Of a DNA stretch of 64,000 nucleotides, positions 9,564-19,018 are shown one piece after another. Both the position numbers and the translations under genes were made by a program. The notes below the pieces were generated by a model, which ran no database searches, was not told the DNA's origin, and was given only the letters and a program-made list of their open reading frames with translations. The stretch's first letter is position 1. Each line of letters opens with the position of its first letter. Source of the stretch: Dyadobacter subterraneus (lineage in GTDB: Bacteria > Bacteroidota > Bacteroidia > Cytophagales > Spirosomataceae); contig NZ_JACYGY010000001.1 of assembly GCF_015221875.1 (NCBI RefSeq), forward strand, positions 1,798,001-1,862,000, in the 5' to 3' direction.

Positions 9564-9674
9564 ACTGACCAATGCTGAGGCTTTAAATTTAAATCTTATT
9601 GATCATCAGAATAAAATCAAATCTGAGAATCCGGTAAAGGAAATAAAGTATTTGTGATTTAGCACAAACTAACT

Positions 9675-9703
9675 AACCCAGGACTTCAACCCTGGTTTTT
9701 TTT
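9675..9703 (+). terminator. Rho-independent terminator after the paoABC operon
   Basis: CCAGG at 9678-9682 pairs with CCTGG at 9691-9695, extended by AA/TT around a bulged C, and is followed by eight T residues. It lies about 110 bases past the paoC stop codon. Confidence 0.6.
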
Positions 9704-9780
9704 GATGCCTAAGAATTTCGTCAAAGTATAAATTCGTCAATTAAGACTTATTTGAGAAATAAATCTTCACCGTAACAGCC

Positions 9781-10905
9781 ATGAAAATTCATCAGATTCT
9801 GAGCGCACTGCTTATTTTTAGTTTGTCAACGATTGCTTCCGCACAAACATCAAAATCAAAAAAATACATTGTTAACGGTTATGTAGGAGGTTTTAGGGGA
9901 CTGGTTAATACGGAGCAGATTGATGCGAAAAAACTTACTCATATCAACTATGCTTTTGTAAATGTGCAGGATAGTCTGGCTGTTCTTACCAATCTGGCCA
10001 CCGATTCTACAAATTTCAGAAAACTGAATGCGCTTAAACTTATCAACCCAGACTTGAAAATTGTCATTTCTATTGGAGGATGGGCATGGAGTGAGAATTT
10101 TTCAGACGCAGTACTGACAGAGTCTTCAAGAAAAAAATTTGCTGTTTCAAGTGTTGAGATAATTCGTCAGTATGATCTGGATGGCGTTGACATTGACTGG
10201 GAATATCCAGGCATGAAAGGTGAGGAAGGAAATATTTACAGACCCGAAGACAAACAGAATTTTACGCTGATGTTCAAAGCAATTCGTGAGGAGCTTGATA
10301 AACTGGCATTTGAAAAAAATAAAAAATATCTGCTTACAACTGCTGTCGGAGGATCCAAATCTTTCGTAGAGCACACCGAGATGGGTAACGTCGCAAAGTA
10401 CACAGATTACATACTGATCATGACATATGATTACGGTGGAAAAAATGGAACAGTAGGCCACCACACCAATTTATTTGCAGATAAAGCTGATTCAACCATG
10501 TCATCCGCTGATCGTTCCGTGCAAAATTTTATTGCTGCCGGAGTTCCAGCTGAGAAAATAGGATTGGGTGCAGCATTTTATGGAAAAGGCTGGGAGGCTG
10601 AAAATATTACTGGAAATGGTTTGGGTCAAAAAAGAATAAAATCTGTGCAGGGTGGAGGTTATACCAAAATTAAGGATACGCTGATCAACCAGAACGGATA
10701 CAAAAAATTCTACGACAAAAAAGCAAAAGCCTCTTACCTTTTCAATCCAACAACCAAGGTTCTCATCACTTATGATGACGAAAAATCCATCAAAGCGAAG
10801 TGTAAATACGTAAAAAAGAAAAAACTCGCAGGCATCTTTTTCTGGGAATATTTCAGCGATCCCAAAGGATATCTGCTCTCCGAAATCAACGCGGACCTGG
10901 ATTAA
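9781..10905 (+). CDS. Secreted GH18 chitinase
   Basis: This is a 374-residue glycoside hydrolase of family 18. Residues 1-22 are a signal peptide ending ASAQ. The beta-strand 3 motif is KIVISIGGWAWSENF, and the catalytic DxxDxDxE motif is LDGVDIDWEYPG with proton donor Glu141. The motif LIMTYDYGG forms strand 6, and the last strand has GIFFWEYFSD. No chitin-binding or T9SS sorting domain is present, so it is probably periplasmic or a soluble exoenzyme. It should cleave beta-1,4-N-acetylglucosamine polymers with substrate-assisted retention. The following gene, on the same strand, is also a secreted polysaccharide-active enzyme, but a 314-base repeat-rich gap separates them. Confidence 0.93.
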   Translation: MKIHQILSALLIFSLSTIASAQTSKSKKYIVNGYVGGFRGLVNTEQIDAKKLTHINYAFVNVQDSLAVLTNLATDSTNFRKLNALKLINPDLKIVISIGGWAWSENFSDAVLTESSRKKFAVSSVEIIRQYDLDGVDIDWEYPGMKGEEGNIYRPEDKQNFTLMFKAIREELDKLAFEKNKKYLLTTAVGGSKSFVEHTEMGNVAKYTDYILIMTYDYGGKNGTVGHHTNLFADKADSTMSSADRSVQNFIAAGVPAEKIGLGAAFYGKGWEAENITGNGLGQKRIKSVQGGGYTKIKDTLINQNGYKKFYDKKAKASYLFNPTTKVLITYDDEKSIKAKCKYVKKKKLAGIFFWEYFSDPKGYLLSEINADLD

Positions 10906-10953
10906 TTTTGAATGAGAGAATGAGGGATAATTAATTTTGAATGATAGAATGAG
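10902..10953. repeat. Imperfect 23-bp direct repeat overlapping the chitinase stop codon
   Basis: TTAATTTTGAATGAGAGAAT at 10902 onward and TTAATTTTGAATGATAGAAT at 10931 onward repeat with a 29-base period, one mismatch over 23 bases. The first copy includes the TAA stop of the chitinase gene. Confidence 0.7.
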
Positions 10954-11219
10954 TGAATGAAAGAATGTTGGATTATGGGAACTTATTGGTTCGATCCCGC
11001 ACTTTTTTCATTCTATCATTCTATCATTCTATCATTCTATCATTCTATCATTCTATCATTCTATCATTCTATCATTCTATCATTCTATCATTCTATCATT
11101 CCTGAATTTACCGGTTAGTAACTGATAGTCAAGTTAGATTCTAGGCATTAAAATGTTTTCTACAAAAAATATTAATTTAGTAGAACTATTTCGAATCTAT
11201 TAATTTAATATTCAGGAAT
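10906..11219. other. 314-base intergenic region dominated by repeats
   Basis: No gene is visible. The region holds a direct repeat near the chitinase stop, a 92-base CATTCTAT tandem array, and an inverted copy of the array unit at 10939-10951. About 118 bases of unique AT-rich sequence lie between the array and the next ATG and probably include its promoter. Confidence 0.7.
11009..11100. repeat. Octanucleotide tandem repeat (CATTCTAT), about 11.5 copies
   Basis: The unit CATTCTAT is repeated without interruption for 92 bases. A reverse-complement unit (GAATGATAGAATG at 10939-10951) lies 58 bases upstream and could fold back onto any unit of the array. The array ends 119 bases before the ATG of the secreted esterase-GH5 gene. 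Perfect arrays like this often change copy number by slippage. Confidence 0.95.
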
Positions 11220-13637
11220 ATGAAACATTCTCAACGTGGCTTGGTTACCTTATTTGTTTTATGCTTTTTTTCTTCCCTTTCGTTTGGCATAGATCTGTCT
11301 CAGACAATTACTTCGGGAGGGAAAAGCAGGAGTTTTGTTTTTCATGCACCGGGGAGCATCGTAGCTCAAAATTTGCCTTTGTTGTTCGTTTTTCATGGTG
11401 ATGGAGGCAGTGGTTCGGGCATTAAGGGAAGTACCGGCTTCGATGCCATAGCCGATGCAAATAATTTCATTGTTGTATATCCCAATGCAGATAATGATGG
11501 AAATGGCTGGAACCGTGCCATAGATCAGTTAAAGGATGTGAATTTTACATCCGATATGATCGATTATTTTTGTTCAACCTATCATATCAATGCACAAAAA
11601 GTTTATGCTTCCGGACATTCTGCCGGAGGTTTTATGACTTATAATCTGGCCGTAAATTTACCGGGAAGAATTGCCGCATTTGCCCCAGTTGCCGGAAATA
11701 TGTATGCCAATAATGGTAATTATTCCTATTTCAGCAGTCCCAATTTCAAGCCTGTTCCCATCCTGCATATCCATGGAGATCCCGATGGAACTGTCGATTA
11801 TCCCGACCCGGATCACCAGCCAACCAATTGGAGCGAGTGGCCGCTTACTGAGTTTTCCTATTATACCTGCGGCAAAATTACATACACGCTTCCCAACGCG
11901 ACGATTGCAACCAATGTTACAAAACTTTCATTTTGCGTGGGCTCGCCGCCTGCTACAAAGGAAATTTCGCTTATTCGTGTAGCGGGTGCCGGTCATAGCT
12001 GGCCTGCGGTCGCGGGATTCAATCCGGCTCAGGTTATCTGGGATTTTGTCAAAGCTTATTCCATTACAACGGTGCCTTCCTGTGTGGTTGTTCCCGAAAC
12101 ACCCACCTATGTTGAAGGCACAATTCATACGCAGGGAAATGCGATAATGAGTCCTTGTAATGAGGTGTTTATACCAAGAGGAATGAATTATTCGCTGGCC
12201 GATGACTGGGAATTTCCGGCCAATATGAATGGAGATCCAACCGGTGTAAATAATGAATTGTCGGCCGAAATAATTAAGGCAAAACCAAATATTGTCAGAA
12301 TTGAATGGTATGCCAACCGTGCTGCAAACTGGAAACCGTATTCAGTGGCAGACCTGGACGTTGTAATTACCCGTTTTCGAAATGCAGGAATTGTTTCAGT
12401 AATGGATCTGCATGACCTGACTTGCTCAAACGATTATACCCAATTTAATAACATCATTTTACCTTGGTGGAAACAGCAATCCGTAAAAGATTTGATTGCC
12501 AAACACAAAGGTTATGTCCTTGTAAATGTGGCCAACGAATTTGGAAATGTGAACTGGGCCTCGGATAAATCAGCAGCTTATACAACCTGGTTGAATCATT
12601 ATAAAGCTGTCATCACAGATTTGCGTAGCGCCGGAATCCAGGTTCCGCTTATGATTGATGCACCGGATTGCGGACAAAGTCTGGATATCGCATTGCAGGC
12701 TGGTGCCGCGCTCAGAATGGAGGATCCCCTGCACAACATTATTATGAGTGCGCATGCCTATTGGTATGCGGATAATGCTGCCGCCATGGAAACCCGGGTA
12801 CAGCAAATTGCCAATGCTGCATTTCCAATTGTTTTGGGAGAAATTGCGAATATCCAGGATGCCACGGGACCTTGCTCTAATACGATTCCGGCTTATAAAG
12901 ATCTGCTTCAAAGCTGTCAGAATCATAATGTTGGCTGGCTGGCCTGGACGTGGACTGATGATTTTTGCGAAGGAATAAACGGTCGGCGGATGAGTATGAA
13001 TGGCAGTTTTACCAATCTTTCAACCTATGGAAACACGATTGTAAATGATCCGAATTTTGGACTTGCCACACACGCCACGAAAATGAACGTGCAATGTTTG
13101 AGCGGACCGCTGCCTGTTAAATTACAATCTTTTGAAGCAAAAGAAACCGAAGAAAACCAGATTTTGGTTCAGTGGAAAACGAGTAGTGAAATCAATTTTA
13201 AACAATTCGAACTTGAAAGAAGTGTGGATGGAAAACGTTTTGAGCAATTGGCTATTTTGAAGCCTGAAGCTGCTTCAAACAATTTCAACTACAATTTTGC
13301 AGATACCAAACTTATAGAACCAACCTATTATTACCGGCTAAAAATGGTGGATCTGGATGAAACATTTGCCTATTCCGGCATAGTATCTGTTGAAAGAAAA
13401 AGTTTTGATCCAGTTGTGGTTTATCCTTCACCAACGCGTGATTTTATCCAGATTAAGGCCAGTGAAAATGTTTTTCCGGCCAAAATTAAAATTATAGATC
13501 AATCAGGAAGAATTGTATTATCCCAGACAGTTTTAAAGCAAAGTCAAAAAATAAGCATTGACGGACTTTCTGCTGGAATATATATCATTTCAATGCAGGA
13601 CATAGTCGTTGGAAAAGTAATTGTTCAAGGAAAATAA
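11220..13637 (+). CDS. Secreted bifunctional esterase - GH5 glycoside hydrolase with T9SS sorting domain
   Basis: This 805-residue secreted protein has four parts. Residues 1-23 are a signal peptide. Residues about 28-285 form an alpha/beta-hydrolase esterase of the LpqC/PHB-depolymerase and CE1 type, with nucleophile Ser134 in SGHSAGG, Asp189 in HGDPDGTV and His259 in GAGHSWP. Residues about 298-635 form a GH5-like (beta/alpha)8 domain with acid/base Glu440 in VNVANEFGN and nucleophile Glu541 in VLGEIAN. The end has an FN3-like segment (PVKLQSFEAKE, VQWKTSSEINF) and a T9SS type A sorting domain (YPSPTRDFI, SAGIYIISM). An esterase plus endo-glycanase fits deacetylation or deferuloylation coupled to backbone cleavage of xylan or mannan. 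Specificities are inferred only from fold. Confidence 0.88.
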   Translation: MKHSQRGLVTLFVLCFFSSLSFGIDLSQTITSGGKSRSFVFHAPGSIVAQNLPLLFVFHGDGGSGSGIKGSTGFDAIADANNFIVVYPNADNDGNGWNRAIDQLKDVNFTSDMIDYFCSTYHINAQKVYASGHSAGGFMTYNLAVNLPGRIAAFAPVAGNMYANNGNYSYFSSPNFKPVPILHIHGDPDGTVDYPDPDHQPTNWSEWPLTEFSYYTCGKITYTLPNATIATNVTKLSFCVGSPPATKEISLIRVAGAGHSWPAVAGFNPAQVIWDFVKAYSITTVPSCVVVPETPTYVEGTIHTQGNAIMSPCNEVFIPRGMNYSLADDWEFPANMNGDPTGVNNELSAEIIKAKPNIVRIEWYANRAANWKPYSVADLDVVITRFRNAGIVSVMDLHDLTCSNDYTQFNNIILPWWKQQSVKDLIAKHKGYVLVNVANEFGNVNWASDKSAAYTTWLNHYKAVITDLRSAGIQVPLMIDAPDCGQSLDIALQAGAALRMEDPLHNIIMSAHAYWYADNAAAMETRVQQIANAAFPIVLGEIANIQDATGPCSNTIPAYKDLLQSCQNHNVGWLAWTWTDDFCEGINGRRMSMNGSFTNLSTYGNTIVNDPNFGLATHATKMNVQCLSGPLPVKLQSFEAKETEENQILVQWKTSSEINFKQFELERSVDGKRFEQLAILKPEAASNNFNYNFADTKLIEPTYYYRLKMVDLDETFAYSGIVSVERKSFDPVVVYPSPTRDFIQIKASENVFPAKIKIIDQSGRIVLSQTVLKQSQKISIDGLSAGIYIISMQDIVVGKVIVQGK

Positions 13638-13639
13638 AC

Positions 13640-13690
13640 AAAAAATCCTGTCCATAATCAGCTAATGGCTCAATATGGACAGGATTTTTT
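13640..13690. terminator. Bidirectional terminator between convergent genes
   Basis: A perfect 17-bp inverted repeat (13640-13656 with 13674-13690, core ATCCTGTCCAT) carries A and T tracts on its two ends. It can terminate both the esterase-GH5 gene and the convergent YihY gene. Confidence 0.92.
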
Positions 13691-13704
13691 CTATTTTATT
13701 ATAA

Positions 13705-15006
13705 TCAGGCTTTGTTCATAGAAATCAGTAATTTACGAACGGCTTCCTGTACATTTTTTCTAAGAAATATACTTGCAGCACCTAAAATTAGAAATGTGCC
13801 CAATAAGATTACGTAGCCCAGATAATAGCTGTCCAATTCCTTATTCAGGAAATTTCCCAGCAGAACCAGGCAGGTAATCAGGATTGTAAAAGCTGAAATT
13901 GCAACTAAAACATAAAAGGTTACGGTGGCGGCAACAGATTCGAAAACCGGAAGAATTTGTTGTTTTAAAATATCAAATTTGTCATCAATAAATTTGATAA
14001 CCGTATGAATCAGCTTTTTGCCTTCTTCCGGTAAGGATGCGACAAGTTTTAACGATGGTTCGGATTTTGTTGATGGCTCCGCAACTTCCGGCATGCTTGA
14101 ACCTTGTTTTTCCACCACTTCTTTCCTCGAAATCAAAACAGCATGTTCATTCGGCGAAATATCTTCACCGTCCGTTTTGGCATAAACCTTAGTAAATTCA
14201 GCACCGAAGTATAAAATAATTGAGGAATAATAAACCCAGGTTAATAAAATAACGATGGAAGCCGATGCCCCATAAGTTGCGCCAAGATCCTGCTGTCCCA
14301 GGTATAAGCTAATTCCGAATTTTCCAATTGCAAACATGACAGCCGTAAATGCTGCCCCGATCATACATTCTTTCCAGCGAACATGTCCGTCGGGCAAAAC
14401 TTTGAAAATAGCAGTAAACAAAGCGGTTAGAACGATCAGCACCAGAATGATATTCAAACCGCTAAAAATTATCACTGAAACTTCGGAAAAATATCGTTCA
14501 AGTCGGCTGCTAAGAAGGTCAATTGCAGTATTAACACCCAGAGAAACTATCAATAAAAATCCAAGTGTTAATATTACTGAAAATGATAAAAGTCTGTTTT
14601 TAAGATAAGCCAGCCAGCTTTTCTTAGGTTTTGATTTAATGGACCATATGTAGTTAATAGAATCCTGGATTTCCGCAAATACTCCGGTTGCACCAATTAA
14701 AAGTGTAACAACGCCCACAGTGGCAGCTACGGTTGATTTATTGGAGATTTCTGCATTCTTAATAATTTCCTGGAGCTGAGCCGCGGCATCTTTTCCAACA
14801 AGACCGCTGATCTGACCAAATAATTCGCCCGTAAAAGCCTCTCTACCATAAAAAAAACTAACGACAGATATAATAACAAGCAGCATCGGAGCCAGCGAGA
14901 AAACAGTATAATAGGATAATGCAGCCGCCAGTTTGAGGCCATTATCGTTCATGAATTCATTAAAACTATCTTTAATGAGCGAAAAGGTAAATTTTATTTT
15001 GTTCAT
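13705..15006 (-). CDS. YihY/BrkB-family inner-membrane protein with extended C-terminus
   Basis: This is a 433-residue integral membrane protein of the YihY/virulence factor BrkB family (once misnamed RNase BN). The family core spans residues 1-290: LKLAAALSYYTVFSLAPMLLV, a long amphipathic region, LIGATGVFAEIQDSINYIW, then LPDGHVRWKECMIGAAFTAV and a final GASASIVILLTWVYYSSIILYFGAEF. The last 140 residues are extra: a soluble linker (EDISPNEHAVLISRKEVVEK...) followed by two more hydrophobic helices (about 358-385 and 392-412). The molecular function of the family is not settled. The gene converges on the preceding enzyme gene across a strong terminator and stands alone. Confidence 0.88.
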   Translation of the reverse strand: MNKIKFTFSLIKDSFNEFMNDNGLKLAAALSYYTVFSLAPMLLVIISVVSFFYGREAFTGELFGQISGLVGKDAAAQLQEIIKNAEISNKSTVAATVGVVTLLIGATGVFAEIQDSINYIWSIKSKPKKSWLAYLKNRLLSFSVILTLGFLLIVSLGVNTAIDLLSSRLERYFSEVSVIIFSGLNIILVLIVLTALFTAIFKVLPDGHVRWKECMIGAAFTAVMFAIGKFGISLYLGQQDLGATYGASASIVILLTWVYYSSIILYFGAEFTKVYAKTDGEDISPNEHAVLISRKEVVEKQGSSMPEVAEPSTKSEPSLKLVASLPEEGKKLIHTVIKFIDDKFDILKQQILPVFESVAATVTFYVLVAISAFTILITCLVLLGNFLNKELDSYYLGYVILLGTFLILGAASIFLRKNVQEAVRKLLISMNKA

Positions 15007-15157
15007 GACGGTCTGTACAGTTCACAGTTGTTGGATGAATTTTTCTCCATCAGGTAAATTTTTATGCCAAGGAAATATGGCTTAAAATGTGTAGGTTTAT
15101 ATGCTCACGTGATGGCATGAAATTTGAGTTGTTCAGGAAAATTAAACCATTATTGTT

Positions 15158-15556
15158 ATGGAAATTAAAACAAATCAAGCCACAAAAAATCGTCCGGAAG
15201 GAGACCGTGTCATTGATGCTCCTTATGTTTTTATTGATATTCCGGGTTTTGTTGAACAGTTGAAAAGTGAAAAATCCTGGGAGAAAAATGACAGGAACGG
15301 TATAACGGTTTTCAAATCTTCGGGTATGACAATCGTCATTACTGCTCTAAAATCGGGTGCCGTTCTTGACCACAAGGGCCTGAATGAATTTTTCACATTG
15401 CAGGTAATGCAGGGAGAAATTCAGACTGAAACGGATGGAAAAACCATACAAAGTGTTCAGGGACAGGTGGCAGTTTTTCATCCCAATATGGCGCACACTA
15501 TTTTGGCACTATCTGATTCTGTGCTTATGCTGACTACTTACGTTTGCAATTCATAA
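15158..15556 (+). CDS. Cupin-like small protein
   Basis: This is a 132-residue cytoplasmic protein. The second half resembles a cupin barrel: GAVLDHKGLNEFFTLQVMQGEIQTE, a Gly-rich turn, then GQVAVFHPNMAHTILALSDS. The metal ligand pattern is reduced, with only isolated His residues and no HxH motif, so it may not bind metal. The N-terminal 35 residues (VIDAPYVFIDIPGFVEQL) are outside the barrel. It diverges from the YihY gene and is probably a single-gene unit. The function is unknown. Confidence 0.65.
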   Translation: MEIKTNQATKNRPEGDRVIDAPYVFIDIPGFVEQLKSEKSWEKNDRNGITVFKSSGMTIVITALKSGAVLDHKGLNEFFTLQVMQGEIQTETDGKTIQSVQGQVAVFHPNMAHTILALSDSVLMLTTYVCNS

Positions 15557-15698
15557 GGTACTTTCAATAGTTTTTTAATTGATTAAACCTGAGCTTTGCT
15601 TTCTTTGCACGTAGGAAGAAGATTCCTGCCCTGTTAACTCAAACTTTTCTTATCTTTAAAACATGTGTTTTTGAAGATATTTAAACAACAGGGCTTGT

Positions 15699-18600
15699 AT
15701 GAAAACAACTTTTACGTTCACGCTTCTTCTCTTTTCGTTTTTTTCTTTTGGTATTGATGTCAACAATACCAGAATGCTTTCCCAGCCCACAATCAGCGCC
15801 GGGCATATTGCCTTTATTTATGCGGAAGATCTCTGGATTGCAAATCCGGATGGTTCACAACCGAGAAGGTTAACCGTTGATAAAGGTATCGAATCAGTTC
15901 CTGCATTTTCACCAGATGGAAAACTCATTGCTTTCAGTGCTGAATATGACGGAAACAAAGATGTTTTTGTGCTGCCTGTTGAAGGTGGAATTCCGACTAG
16001 GCTTACCTGGCATCCGGGTGATGACGTGGTAAAAGGATTTACACCTGATGGGAAAAATATTTTATTCACTTCAAAACGCGCGGTATTTACAAACCGTTAT
16101 GCACAGTTATTTACCGTTCCGGTTTCAGGCGGTTTCCCTGTCCAGCTCGAAATTCCAAATGCTTTTCATGCTTCTTATGCGACTGATGGAAAATATATGG
16201 CTTACACGCCGTTGGCGGATGCTTTTTTACAGTGGAAAAATTATCGCGGTGGTACGATCGCAAATATCTGGCTGTTTTCTTTTCAGGACAAGTCCATAGT
16301 AAAAATTCCACAGCCAACTGGCGGATGTAATGATACCGGACCATCCTGGCTGGGCAATAAAGTATATTTCAGAAGTGACCGTAATGGTGAATTTAATCTT
16401 TATTCCTACGACGTAATGTCCAAAGAGATTAAACAACTCACGAGCTTCAAGGATTTTCCGGTACTGAATATGTCATCCGGAAATGGTAAAATTATTTTTG
16501 AACAAGCTGGTTATCTTCATACCCTTGACCCGGCTTCGGGAACTTCCGGTAAATTGACAATTGGTATCGCAGCAGATTTGTTGGAGCTAAGGCCAAGATT
16601 TGTTAAAAGTCCATCCTACATCCGTTCAGCTGATATTTCACCCTCGGGTTCTCGTGTTGTTTTTGATTATCGGGGAGAAATTGTTACTGTTCCCGCGGAA
16701 AAGGGTGATCCGAGAAACGTAACAAATACACCAGGAGCGCACGAAAAATATCCTGCCTGGTCGCCTGACGGAAAGTCAATTGCTTACTTTTCTGATGCTT
16801 CCGGTGAATATCAGCTTTACATAAAATCTCAGGATGGAAAAGGAGAAGTCAGAGCAATTTCTGTGGTTGGAAACGGATTTTATGCCAATATCAGATGGTC
16901 TCCGGATAGTAAGAAATTAAGTTATGTTGACAACGGAAGGAATTTGTACCTGGTCGATTTGAAATCCGGCGTATCGAAAAAAATTGATGCGGATGAATTG
17001 TATACACCAGGACCTTTCCGTGAACAATTCGGTGACTGGTCACCGGATTCCAAATGGATTGCTTACACAAAAGTGGAGGATACTTACTTTAAAAGAATCC
17101 TGTTTTATTCAGTCGATCAGGAAAAATCGTTTCCGGTTACCGATGGATTGAGTAATGCTTCGGATCCTGTTTTTGATCCAAGCGGCAAATATTTATACTT
17201 TTTCGCCTCAACAAATGCGGGACCGGTCGTAAACTGGTTTGATCAGTCAAACATTGATATGAGGGCGACGAGTTCAATTTATTTGCTGACACTTCAAAAA
17301 GAAACTGTTTCTCCTTTTGCGAAAGAAAGTGACGAAGAAAGTGCGAAAGAAGAAAAAGAAGAGGAGAAAAAGGTTGAGGAAAAAGCGGGGAAAGATAAAG
17401 GTAAAAGCAGCAAAACGACTGTTGTGGCAGAGAAAAAAGAAACTGATAAAAAACCGGTTTCTGTCAAAATTGATATGGAAGGAATTGAAAACCGGATCAT
17501 TGATATTCCTGTAAAAGACGGTGATCATAGCAGTCTGGCCGTGGCAAAAGAAGGCGAATTACTATACATAAGATATGCAGATGATGGTAAGGCGATATTG
17601 CACAAATATGATATCAAAAAACGAAAAGATTCCGATGTAATGGAATTGGACGAATATTTTATCTCTGCTGACGGAAAGAAAATGCTTTATTCGAAAGCCG
17701 GTGCCTATGGAATTTCCAATGCGGGCGAAAAACCGGAAGCCGGAAAAGGGACTTTGAATGTTTCTGATATTCAGGTTAAAATTGATCCGGTTGCTGAATG
17801 GTCAAATATTTTTAATGAAGCCTGGCGCGTCAACCGTGATTATTTTTACGATCCAAAAATGCACGGTGCGGACTGGAAAGCAATGAAAGAAAAATACGCT
17901 GTTTTTCTTCCTGATCTGGCAACGCGCAACGACCTGAATATGCTGATTCAATGGATGTGCAGCGAACTTGCCATTGGACATCACCGTGTGAGTGATCCGG
18001 GTGATAAAATGAATAAACCGTTGAAAGTAAATGGCGGTTTGCTGGGAGCTGACTATGTGATTACAAACAATCATTATCAGATCAAAAAAATTTACGGCGG
18101 TCTGAATTACAATCCAAAATTGCGTTCGCCTTTAACTGAGCCTGGAATTAATGCGAAAGTAGGAGATTATATTCTGGCGGTGAATGGCGTAGAAGTTACT
18201 GCGGCTGAAAACCTGTACAAATTTTTCGAGGCTACGGCTGATAAAATTGTTGAATTGAAAATCGGGCCGAATGCGGATGGAAAAAATTCGAGAATAGTAA
18301 AGGTTGTACCTGTCGAAAACGAATACGCTTTGCGAAACCGTGATTGGGTTGAAGGAAATTTGAAAAAAGTAAACGAGGCCACAAAAGGGCGGGTGGCCTA
18401 TGTTTATGTGCCAAACACGGCCGGAGAAGGTCATGATTATTTCAAGCGTTACTTCTTCCCGCAAGCCAATAAAAAGGCGATAATTATTGACGAACGCTTT
18501 AACGGCGGCGGTCTTTTGGCGGATTATTACATTGACATTTTACAAAGACCATATCAGGCAAACTGGCATATGCGCTATGGCCGTGAATTGAAATCACCAA

Positions 18601-18992
18601 GTGCCTCTATCCAAGGACCGAAAGTGATGATTACTGACGAAACCGCTGGTTCTGGCGGAGATATGCTGCCGTTTATGTTCCATAAATTCAAGGTTGGAAC
18701 CTTGGTTGGTAAACGTACCTGGGGAGGTTTGGTTGGAATTTTAGGTTTTCCCGAATTTCTCGATGGTGGCTCTGTAACTGCGCCTAATGTTGCGATCTGG
18801 ACAAAAGATGGTTTCATTATCGAAAATGTTGGTGTGGCGCCGGACATTGAAGTTGAACAAACGCCATCGGAAGTAATCAAAGGAAATGATCCGCAGCTGG
18901 AAAGAGCCATTGAAGTGGCACTGAAAGAATTGGAGAAAAATCCAGTCGTTGAACCTGTCAGACCTGAATTTCCGATTCGCGTTAAAAAATAA
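15699..18992 (+). CDS. Tricorn-like S41 peptidase with WD40/TolB-type beta-propeller
   Basis: This 1097-residue secreted protease homologue has a signal peptide (1-18). Residues about 25-560 contain repeated beta-propeller blades with the motif SPDGK.IAF/WSPDSK (TolB/PD40-like, two propellers as in tricorn). A charged Lys/Glu-rich linker occupies about 540-595. A tricorn C1 domain follows at about 690-790 (EAWRVNRDYFYDPKMHGADW), then a PDZ domain at about 795-885 and the S41 catalytic domain at about 900-1080. The nucleophile Ser985 lies in ETAGSGGDMLPF. Relatives degrade peptides released by other proteases. Unlike archaeal tricorn it is exported. An S33 peptidase gene follows 26 bases downstream, suggesting one peptide-degradation operon. 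Confidence 0.9.
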   Translation: MKTTFTFTLLLFSFFSFGIDVNNTRMLSQPTISAGHIAFIYAEDLWIANPDGSQPRRLTVDKGIESVPAFSPDGKLIAFSAEYDGNKDVFVLPVEGGIPTRLTWHPGDDVVKGFTPDGKNILFTSKRAVFTNRYAQLFTVPVSGGFPVQLEIPNAFHASYATDGKYMAYTPLADAFLQWKNYRGGTIANIWLFSFQDKSIVKIPQPTGGCNDTGPSWLGNKVYFRSDRNGEFNLYSYDVMSKEIKQLTSFKDFPVLNMSSGNGKIIFEQAGYLHTLDPASGTSGKLTIGIAADLLELRPRFVKSPSYIRSADISPSGSRVVFDYRGEIVTVPAEKGDPRNVTNTPGAHEKYPAWSPDGKSIAYFSDASGEYQLYIKSQDGKGEVRAISVVGNGFYANIRWSPDSKKLSYVDNGRNLYLVDLKSGVSKKIDADELYTPGPFREQFGDWSPDSKWIAYTKVEDTYFKRILFYSVDQEKSFPVTDGLSNASDPVFDPSGKYLYFFASTNAGPVVNWFDQSNIDMRATSSIYLLTLQKETVSPFAKESDEESAKEEKEEEKKVEEKAGKDKGKSSKTTVVAEKKETDKKPVSVKIDMEGIENRIIDIPVKDGDHSSLAVAKEGELLYIRYADDGKAILHKYDIKKRKDSDVMELDEYFISADGKKMLYSKAGAYGISNAGEKPEAGKGTLNVSDIQVKIDPVAEWSNIFNEAWRVNRDYFYDPKMHGADWKAMKEKYAVFLPDLATRNDLNMLIQWMCSELAIGHHRVSDPGDKMNKPLKVNGGLLGADYVITNNHYQIKKIYGGLNYNPKLRSPLTEPGINAKVGDYILAVNGVEVTAAENLYKFFEATADKIVELKIGPNADGKNSRIVKVVPVENEYALRNRDWVEGNLKKVNEATKGRVAYVYVPNTAGEGHDYFKRYFFPQANKKAIIIDERFNGGGLLADYYIDILQRPYQANWHMRYGRELKSPSASIQGPKVMITDETAGSGGDMLPFMFHKFKVGTLVGKRTWGGLVGILGFPEFLDGGSVTAPNVAIWTKDGFIIENVGVAPDIEVEQTPSEVIKGNDPQLERAIEVALKELEKNPVVEPVRPEFPIRVKK

Positions 18993-19018
18993 TTAGCTCA
19001 AATTTATTCGCTCAATTC

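Noticed and set aside
11009..11100. CRISPR array
   Set aside because: The repeats are contiguous 8-mers with no spacers and no cas genes are near; it is a simple tandem repeat.
17317..17514. Lys/Arg-rich frame inside the tricorn-like gene
   Set aside because: It is the shifted reading of a Lys/Glu-rich linker within a clear larger gene.
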